Origin: an uncultured Faecalibacterium sp.
GTDB lineage: Bacteria > Bacillota > Clostridia > Oscillospirales > Ruminococcaceae
Direction: 5' to 3'
DNA length: 54,010 bases
Assembly: GCA_934548045.1 (NCBI GenBank)
Contig: CAKTEM010000016.1
Span: 1 to 54,010 of the forward strand
In this document: piece after piece, positions 50,300-54,010 of the stretch
Layout of the letters: every line of letters starts with the position of its first letter
Position numbering within the stretch: the first letter of the stretch is position 1
Notes under the pieces: model-generated
What the model was told of the DNA's origin: nothing
Databases searched by the model: none
The model's input: the letters and a program-made list of their open reading frames with translations, nothing else
Program-made: the position numbers and the translations under genes

Positions 50300-52162
50300 A
50301 TGGTACTGGCAAACCGCAGTTCCTTGCAGAACAGCCGGAGCCTGACCCGGGCATTCGGCGGACTGAACGAGACATACGGCTGCACCGAGGCGGAGTACAG
50401 CGAGGGCATCAACTTCTCTTCCCGAAATTTTCCGGCCCTGAGTACCCGGCTCCCACGCCGAAAGGTGGGCGAGATCGAGAAGGTCAACGGGATGTACCAC
50501 CTGAACGGCCTGCTCATCGTCAGCGGCAAGAATCTGCGCTACACGCCGGACGGTGCAGGGGAGAAGACGAAAATACTGATCGATGCCGTGGCGGACAGCA
50601 AAAAGACGCTGGTCGGCATCGGAACCAAGATCCTGATTTTTCCGGACAAGTTGGCCTACGACACGGCGGAACATGAGCTGACCGCGCTGGGTGCTGTCTG
50701 GGAGAATGGCACCGGAACCGTGGAGCTTTCGCCCTGCGACGCGACGGGCAAGACCTATCAGGTGAGCCGTTTCGGAAAGACCGAACCGGCGGAACCCACG
50801 GACGGACAGGCGTTTCTGAAAGTCGCCGACATGGATGACCCGTGGCGGAGTGACAGCGTGCTGGAAGTGTACAGTGCCGTCTCGGGCAACTGGTCGGCGG
50901 TGACGCTGGACTATTGCAAGATATCCGCAACTGGCATCGGCAAGGACTTCCGGACATGGGATACCATCACCCTGAGCGGAACCGTGGCAGAGCAGGCCGA
51001 CCAGTGGGAAGAACTGGATGGCGAGCGCATCGTCTATGAGGTCGCGGACGACTGGATTCGGGTCCGGGCGACACCCGGCGGCTCGCACTTTTACGGAAAG
51101 CTCATTCAGACGGGAACGCAGGCGAGCTGGGTCAGCCTGACCGGGAACAACACCAAGGTCTACAAGGCGGAGAAGAACGTCCGGTTGGAACGCCGCATCC
51201 CTGACCTCGACTATCTGACCGAATGTGAGAACCGGGTGTGGGGCTGTTCGAGCAAAGAGAACGTCATCTACGGCTCCAAGCTGGGCGACCCGACCAACTG
51301 GTTCTCCTACCGGGGCATCGCGGCGGACAGCTACACCGTGACCGTCGGCAGCGACGGCGCGTTTACCGGCGCGGCGACCTGCATGGGCTCGGCGTTGTTC
51401 TTCAAGGAGAACACCCTCCACAAGCTGTACGGCTCAAAACCCTCGGATTTCCAGCTCAGCTCCCTGCACTGCCGGGGCGTGGCAAAGAACGCCGCAAAGA
51501 GCCTTTGCGTGCTGAACGAGACGCTCTATTATCTCTCCCCGGACGGCGTCATGGCATGGGATGGCAGTCTGCCGACCAAAGTTTCCAACGCGCTGGATTC
51601 CAGCAGGCTGGCAAATGCCCAGAGCGTCGCAGGCGGCGCGCTGGATGGCCGGTACTATCTGCATCTGACGCGCGGCAAGGACGCCCGGATGCTGGTCTAC
51701 GACACGGAGCGCGGACTCTGGCAGGAGGAAGACGTCTGCTCGGAAGAGATGGCAGGCACCGGCGGTCAGCTCTATCTCTGGGATGGAAAATTCCTCTGGG
51801 CGGCTGACCCCAGCCGGGAGCCGGACTGGGAAAATAGCGACGGCACCGAGACGGCGGTTTCGTTCGCGCTGGTGACGGGTGAGATCGGGCAGGACAAGAC
51901 CGAGGAACAGTACCTTTCACGTCTGACCCTCCGGCTGGATGCTGAGGCGCAGAGCCGGATCGAAGTTTCGGCGAGCTACGACGGCGGCAATTGGGAGAAA
52001 CTGGCGACGCTGGCCGCAGACCGGAAACGGCAGTGTTTTGATCTCCCCTTTGTGCCGAGGCGGTGCGGAACCCTGCGGCTCCGGCTGAGCGGCACCGGAC
52101 AGATCACTCTGCGCAGCATCGCGAAGACGCTGGCGAACGCAAAAGGAAACATCATTGGATGA
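50300..52162 (+). CDS. Large phage virion protein, probable beta-propeller tail/stabilisation protein
   Basis: A 620-residue protein dominated by short strands with repeated Trp, Gly and Asp, for example YYLSPDGVMAWDGSLPTK and QLYLWDGKFLWAADPS. This resembles the beta-propeller stabilisation (tail accessory) proteins of P22-like phages. The C-terminal 120 residues (ETAVSFALVTGEIG to KTLANAKGN) look like a jelly-roll. It has no enzymatic motif. GGAGGGAGAACG precedes ATG 50300. By position it should join the portal complex to the tail. Confidence 0.65.
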   Translation: MVLANRSSLQNSRSLTRAFGGLNETYGCTEAEYSEGINFSSRNFPALSTRLPRRKVGEIEKVNGMYHLNGLLIVSGKNLRYTPDGAGEKTKILIDAVADSKKTLVGIGTKILIFPDKLAYDTAEHELTALGAVWENGTGTVELSPCDATGKTYQVSRFGKTEPAEPTDGQAFLKVADMDDPWRSDSVLEVYSAVSGNWSAVTLDYCKISATGIGKDFRTWDTITLSGTVAEQADQWEELDGERIVYEVADDWIRVRATPGGSHFYGKLIQTGTQASWVSLTGNNTKVYKAEKNVRLERRIPDLDYLTECENRVWGCSSKENVIYGSKLGDPTNWFSYRGIAADSYTVTVGSDGAFTGAATCMGSALFFKENTLHKLYGSKPSDFQLSSLHCRGVAKNAAKSLCVLNETLYYLSPDGVMAWDGSLPTKVSNALDSSRLANAQSVAGGALDGRYYLHLTRGKDARMLVYDTERGLWQEEDVCSEEMAGTGGQLYLWDGKFLWAADPSREPDWENSDGTETAVSFALVTGEIGQDKTEEQYLSRLTLRLDAEAQSRIEVSASYDGGNWEKLATLAADRKRQCFDLPFVPRRCGTLRLRLSGTGQITLRSIAKTLANAKGNIIG

Positions 52163-52175
52163 GAAAGGAGACAAG

Positions 52176-52361
52176 ATGGCAAGCATCAGTGGACTGGGAA
52201 AGCTCGGACTGCCGAAACTCAGCGAAGAAATGAACCCGGAGGATGCCCGGGCATTGCGGAATTATCTGTACCAGATGCAGGAGCAGCTGCAGTACATCCT
52301 GTCCAATCTGGACGTCGAAAATCTGTCGGAGGGCTTGCAGAGCCAGCTCCGGAACCAGTAA
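52176..52361 (+). CDS. 61-residue phage protein with coiled coil
   Basis: ATG 52176 has GAAAGGAG about six bases upstream; an ATG at 52155 overlaps the previous gene and is rejected. The C-terminal half is a predicted helix/coiled coil (ALRNYLYQMQEQLQYILSNL). It lies between the propeller-like gene and the ejection-type gene. Function unknown. Confidence 0.65.
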   Translation: MASISGLGKLGLPKLSEEMNPEDARALRNYLYQMQEQLQYILSNLDVENLSEGLQSQLRNQ

Positions 52362-52379
52362 GAAAGGAACGGTGAAACG

Positions 52380-53702
52380 ATGGCGACCAAAAAGAAAGAA
52401 GATGTGGAACAGAAAGTTCCGGACACGGCGGAGAACGGCTACTCGACAAGCGGCCTGAACAGCCGTCAGGAGGTCGAGAACGCGCTGGCTGGTGCGCAGT
52501 ATCAGCCCTCGCAGAAGGTACAGGAGGCGGAAGATGCCCTGAAACAGTGGCAGGCGAACTGCCCGGCGGACTATGAGAGCCGGTATCAGCACCGGATCGA
52601 CAGCCTGCTCGACCAGCTGAACGGACGGGAGAATTTCCAGTACAACTACGCGCTTGACCCGTTGTACCAGCAGTACACCCAGATGTATACCCAGAACGCG
52701 GCCAACGCCAGCGCGGACGCTGCGGCACAGGCGGCGGCTCTGACCGGCGGATACGGCTCGAGCTATGCGGTCAGCGCGGCACAGCAGGCGTACCAGCAGC
52801 AGATGAACGGCCTGAACGCTGCTCTTCCGACCCTGTATCAGCTGGCGTTGGATACCTACAACAGCGGCGGCGACGAGCTGGTGAATCGCATCGACATGCT
52901 GACTTCGCAGGAGGAAAACGCCCAGAAGCTTTATAACAATCAGCTCTCGGATTATTACACCCAGCTGGAACAGAAGGGCAGCGACTACAACACCGCATAC
53001 GCGCAGGATTACGGCCAGTATCAGGACTACCTGAGCCAGCTGGACAGCCTGCACGGGTATTACTCGGCACAGGAGCAGGCCGCTGCCACAAAGAAACAGC
53101 AGACCTTCAACAACGTGATGAGCGTTCTGGGCATGTTGGGCGATGCCGTGCAGCTCTACTTCACCGGTACCGCAGGCATTGGCTCGATGATGGGCAGCCT
53201 GCTGAACACCGGCTACAATATCTACTCGGGCAACCGCGCCTACGAGGCGGACCGCGCGGACACCGCATGGAGCCAGCAGATGCAGGAGCTGCAGCGGCAG
53301 GACAACCTGACCCAGCAGCAGTACAAGAACGAACAGGCCGAACGCCAGTATCAGGACAGCCTGAAACAGCAGCAGTTCGACAACAACGTGACGAGCGAAA
53401 AGCTGAACATTGCAAAAGGCGAGTGGGCGTTGAAGCAGGCAAAGGCGGCGCAGAGCGCGTCGAAGGGCAGCTCCACGGCATCCTCGAAGACGACAACGGG
53501 CAGTGCGGTTTCGGGAAGCAGCCTGAGCGGCGGAGACCTGACCGTCGGCAAGAGCAGCAACATGAATGGCACCGTTGTTCCCTTTGAAGCGGCACGGATG
53601 CGGAGCATGGGCCGCAGCGACAGTGCCATCCGCACCGAACTGCTCAAAAACGGCTATACCAATGCGCAGATCACCGCGATTCTGAAGCAAATGAACAGCT
53701 GA
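52380..53702 (+). CDS. Putative phage DNA-ejection/tail protein
   Basis: A 440-residue protein with low-complexity, Gln/Tyr/Ala-rich helices (LYQQYTQMYTQNAANASADA, SAAQQAYQQQMNGLNAAL) and one hydrophobic glycine-rich stretch at about 245-280 (MSVLGMLGDAVQLYFTGTAG). A Ser/Thr-rich linker and a C-terminal SDSAIRTELLKNGYTNAQITAILKQMN UBA-like end follow. Helical Q-rich proteins with one membrane-active segment fit podovirus internal or ejection proteins. It is the last gene before the cassette terminator. Confidence 0.65.
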   Translation: MATKKKEDVEQKVPDTAENGYSTSGLNSRQEVENALAGAQYQPSQKVQEAEDALKQWQANCPADYESRYQHRIDSLLDQLNGRENFQYNYALDPLYQQYTQMYTQNAANASADAAAQAAALTGGYGSSYAVSAAQQAYQQQMNGLNAALPTLYQLALDTYNSGGDELVNRIDMLTSQEENAQKLYNNQLSDYYTQLEQKGSDYNTAYAQDYGQYQDYLSQLDSLHGYYSAQEQAAATKKQQTFNNVMSVLGMLGDAVQLYFTGTAGIGSMMGSLLNTGYNIYSGNRAYEADRADTAWSQQMQELQRQDNLTQQQYKNEQAERQYQDSLKQQQFDNNVTSEKLNIAKGEWALKQAKAAQSASKGSSTASSKTTTGSAVSGSSLSGGDLTVGKSSNMNGTVVPFEAARMRSMGRSDSAIRTELLKNGYTNAQITAILKQMNS

Positions 53703-53715
53703 ATCGAGTCAAGCG

Positions 53716-53744
53716 ACCGCCCGACAGACCGCCGGGCGGTTTTT
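53716..53744 (+). terminator. Terminator closing the phage cassette
   Basis: ACCGCCCG (53716-53723) pairs with CGGGCGGT (53733-53740), followed by TTTT. Confidence 0.88.
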
Positions 53745-53820
53745 GTGTGCTTTAAATAAAGTGATAACACGTTGGATTTCAAAAACATGAAAAAAGAAGG
53801 CACAAAAGATGAAAAAATGG

Positions 53821-53849
53821 TTGACAAAATCGAGACTCCATGCTAAACT
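53821..53849 (+). promoter_or_regulatory. Promoter of tRNA-Tyr
   Basis: A consensus TTGACA (53821-53826) and TAAACT (53844-53849) with TG upstream are separated by 17 bases, 36 bases before the tRNA. Confidence 0.8.
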
Positions 53850-53885
53850 AAATAAGTCGTCCGGCGGATGACACAAAATGAATAT

Positions 53886-53971
53886 GGGCGTGTTCCCGAG
53901 TGGCCAATGGGGACAGACTGTAAATCTGCTGCTTTTCAGCTTCGGTGGTTCGAATCCACCCGCGCCCACCA
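53886..53971 (+). tRNA. tRNA-Tyr (anticodon GTA)
   Basis: The acceptor stem GGGCGTG pairs with CGCGCCC. The anticodon arm CAGACTGTAAATCTG carries GTA. A long variable arm (class II) and the T arm GGTGGTTCGAATCCACC follow, and CCA is encoded. The length is 86 bases, as expected for tRNA-Tyr. Confidence 0.96.
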
Positions 53972-54010
53972 AACAAGAAAAATCCGAACCTGTTTCCGAT
54001 TGGAGAGGGG

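Larger units (their letters stand above)
44065..53744 (+). mobile_element. Compact podovirus-like capsid gene cassette
   Basis: Ten co-directional, tightly spaced genes encode a small terminase-position protein, large terminase, portal, Prp protease-scaffold fusion, N4-gp56-type capsid protein, connector-size proteins, a large virion protein and an ejection-type protein, ending in a terminator. No integrase, repressor, replication, holin, endolysin or tail-fibre gene is recognised between the polysaccharide pair and tRNA-Tyr. The genes are as GC-rich as the host backbone. All frames are open. It could be a prophage remnant, a satellite or a domesticated particle. Confidence 0.75.

Noticed and set aside
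53886..53971. tRNA-Tyr as the attachment site of the phage cassette
   Set aside because: The cassette lies on the 5' side of the tRNA, no duplicate of the tRNA 3' end is seen on the left, and no integrase is present.

Overview
The window looks like chromosome from a GC-rich gut Clostridia, most likely an Oscillospiraceae/Faecalibacterium-type bacterium. This is an inference. It rests on the fused IspH-ribosomal protein S1 gene, the baiN-type/cmk/plsC/ispH-S1 gene order, an SRP/rpsP/trmD cluster, SAM-I and LicT RNA switches, and short dispersed palindromes of the AGCCCTCTCAG...CCAGAGGGGGAGCC type. No database search was possible.

Layout. 0-8.6 kb: an M23 peptidase, a BvgS-like hybrid histidine kinase with two periplasmic binding domains, then the operon baiN-like/cmk/plsC/ispH-S1. 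8.6-12 kb: a GtrA-like protein, a 45-residue membrane peptide, deoC, a cluster of TGATAAAGTG repeats, and a SAM-I riboswitch in front of metK. 12-17.6 kb: marR-MATE, a long PRPP synthetase, and a second MATE gene behind a cysteine-synthase-like protein that lacks the PLP lysine. 17.7-22.6 kb: ylxM-ffh-rpsP-khpA-rimM-trmD, with trmD fused to a GNAT acetyltransferase, then HPr. 22.6-28.7 kb: a Fic remnant, two small membrane proteins, uvrC, and a LicT/PTS/ChbG sugar operon controlled by RAT antiterminators. 28.8-32.5 kb: a two-component system with small accessory proteins and a double-glycine-leader peptide. 32.5-41.6 kb: a cystine-type ABC transporter, gpsA, a zinc phospholipase C-like protein, a UMF1-type MFS transporter and an M16C protease. 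41.6-43.8 kb: an AT-rich pair (acyltransferase 3 and glycosyltransferase). 44-53.75 kb: a compact podovirus-like capsid cassette. 53.9 kb: tRNA-Tyr.

Two parts stand out. First, the response-regulator operon and the small-protein operon share nearly identical promoters: a TTAAC/CAAAC element repeated every 11 bp, with the -10 box at a fixed distance. A third, partial copy precedes a gene for a peptide with a canonical double-glycine leader, and a palindromic element lies between that copy and the gene. This suggests a small autoregulated membrane/peptide regulon. Second, the phage cassette encodes a Prp-type cysteine protease (His24/Cys36) fused to a scaffold-like protein. The same NLQLFA motif occurs at the protease/scaffold junction and at the N terminus of the major capsid protein. 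This points to self-contained capsid maturation by an L27-type cleavage. The cassette has no recognisable integrase, replication or lysis gene in the window.

Start codons were chosen from ribosome binding sites and family N termini. Functions are by motif recognition only.
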